Of a stretch of 64,000 bases of DNA, positions 62,731-64,000 are shown piece by piece. Every line of letters starts with the position of its first letter. Position 1 is the first letter of the stretch. A program made the translations under genes and the position numbers. The stretch is from Smallanthus sonchifolius (lineage: Eukaryota; Streptophyta; Magnoliopsida; Asterales; Asteraceae). Below the pieces are notes generated by a model. That model had not been told where the DNA came from, ran no database searches, and worked only from the letters and a program-made list of their open reading frames with translations. The DNA lies in NCBI GenBank assembly GCA_023525975.1, contig CM042042.1:49301880-49365879 (forward strand). Direction: 5' to 3'.

Positions 62731-62944
62731 TTAAAAAGTGAGCAAATCTATAATTTATAACAAACCTTAAAAGTAACCTACATGTATATGTGCAGAGGGT
62801 TTTGGGGCATTTGTATTGGTGAAAAAATAAAATATAAGAATTAAGTAGTTACACTTCTAATTTATTTAGAAGTTCTAAATAAAATACTTTTCTTATTGTT
62901 GATACATCAACTGATATTTTTGTATAAATCAATTGGTATTTCAT

Positions 62945-63129
62945 ATATATCTAAACCGAACCAAACCAGATTAAAACAGGTTTCAAACTAAATCGGGTTT
63001 CTCCCCTTTATAAAACGGTTTATAATTCGATCCGGTTTGGACCAATTCAGTTTTGACTTTCTTGACTCGATCCAAACCGGTTTTAAAACCAATCCGGTTT
63101 AGCCCAAAATCCGGTTCCGTGCACCTCTA
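62945..63129. mobile_element. hAT terminal fragment
   Basis: Repeated AACCGG/CCGGTTT motifs (AATCCGGTTTAGCCC, CAAACCGGTTTTAAAACC) run to a terminus CCGGTTCCGTGCACCTCTA at 63129. Its complement starts TAGAGGTGCAC, like the hAT at 34797. The opposite end is not visible, so it is a fragment of the same hAT family. Confidence 0.65.
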
Positions 63130-64000
63130 GGCTCAACAAGTTTTTACAAAAAATTTGGCCAACTGCTAACTATAGTTTTAGGGAAAAACCAACCAAACTA
63201 GTTGGGTTCCGATTTTGACAGTTTGATGATTCAGTTTTAGACGTTTGACAATTTTAAACAAAGTTTTTTGTTTGTCTTCAAAAACATAACTTTGTAGTAA
63301 TTTTTTAAAAATGATAAGAATAGTTCATACATAACACAAAACTTCATGTTTCTAAAATGAATATATATATAAATAAATAAACAAATGTTAAACGGCCATT
63401 TCTGTTGACATGGCTGTTATAAGTTATGAACTATAAACCATCAAAACCGAAATGTATATATTTCAAACCGGCAAAAGTAGCCGATTTGCTTTACTTTGAA
63501 CGGTTCCATCTGTTTCAAACGGTTTGTGACAAAACTACTATCAGTTGCAATTTACAAAATAGAGCGGTGTTGACTGTTGACTATATCTCCATTTGGATTC
63601 TTTCATTTGGGCTTAATTGTATTTGTGTTCTATCAGATTCTTTTTCTTTAGGCCTCATTTTATTAATTGGGTTTTTGCTTCTTGTGCCTGTCTACTATTA
63701 GGATTTTCAGTGGTCATGGAAAAATAAGTTAGTTTAAGATATTTTAGGGGAAAAAAACGTGTTAAAACCTATAATTTAAATAAAACATGAAAGTTGAGTG
63801 ACTTAATTGAAACATTTTTTAAACTTGATTGATCTAATTGGAACACTTTTAAAACTTGGTTACTATTCTATGAAGTTACCCCATTTTACCAACAAGAGTT
63901 AAATAAATAAAACATAAAAGATTAACTAAAATAAAGTTAACCATGTTAACCCAAAAAACCCTCCCGACACGAACCATTGGGTGCACCGGTTGTGAAGGCG
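63130..64000. other. Non-coding end of window
   Basis: AT-rich sequence. A 91-codon frame at 63426-63701 has no recognisable features and is probably chance. Nothing else can be supported. Confidence 0.5.

Noticed and set aside
63426..63701. Hydrophobic 91-codon ORF near the window end
   Set aside because: No homology signal, no splice or regulatory context; length is within chance for AT-rich DNA.

Overview
The window is nuclear DNA of a flowering plant. It has a ten-exon plant CK2 alpha gene, an intron-containing plant O-methyltransferase, chromovirus (Tekay-like) Ty3/gypsy elements, hAT, MULE, PIF/Harbinger and Helitron DNA transposons, SINEs and a LINE. The style of the repeats suggests a eudicot, probably a daisy-family (Asteraceae) genome. 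That placement is inference, not proof. Only one gene looks intact: the CK2 alpha kinase at 50.5-54.7 kb on the minus strand. Nearly everything else is transposon or transposon debris.

Layout. 1-4.05 kb: decayed Ty3/gypsy gag-pol on the minus strand, cut by the window edge. 4.05-11.4 kb: a second, older Ty3/gypsy element on the minus strand. It is truncated in integrase, and its 5' LTR (8808-11410) carries a palindrome array, a hairpin tandem repeat and a hAT MITE. 11.4-17.1 kb: AT-rich Helitron-like repeats, including three head-to-tail units of about 755 bp. A foldback MULE sits in the third unit, and a SINE with a perfect 14-bp target duplication follows. 17.1-19.3 kb: exon-like remnants of an unidentified gene. 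19.7-20.5 kb: non-autonomous hAT. 21.0-23.0 kb: two-exon O-methyltransferase with two compensating frame breaks. 23.4-30.5 kb: two diverged copies of a segment of about 2.7 kb. Comparing them exposes a SINE, a Helitron and a minisatellite-bearing MULE as later insertions. A 5'-truncated LINE lies between them. 31.8-33.3 kb: foldback MULE-like element hosting a putative solo LTR.

34.8-48.7 kb is the structural centrepiece. It is a once about 2.85-kb autonomous-type hAT transposon whose transposase gene is split by a complete 11,058-bp Tekay-like retrotransposon. The retrotransposon has 2.6-kb LTRs, a 5-bp duplication GTTGG, a tRNA-Met primer site, a polypurine tract and an extra 221-codon ORF upstream of gag. 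The LTRs differ at only about 1% of sites by eye, so the insertion is recent.

48.7-57.5 kb: the CK2 alpha gene, flanked by Helitron-like ends in opposite orientation. 58.1-62.7 kb: a cluster of inverted-repeat elements. It comprises a MULE MITE nested in a larger element with an AACACCATG minisatellite, a foldback with a G-rich telomere-like spacer, and a PIF/Harbinger element with exact termini and a transposase carrying two nonsense codons. The last kilobase holds a hAT terminus and otherwise nothing recognisable.

The genes do not form a pathway. The organisation is nested mobile elements around one housekeeping kinase gene. The most novel-looking signals are: (i) a covarying palindrome array in the Ty3/gypsy LTR region; (ii) two related terminal-repeat elements that each amplified a different short ACA(C/A)(C/A)ATG-type minisatellite; (iii) the extra ORF in the intact-ended Tekay-like element; (iv) direct empty-site evidence for several insertions.
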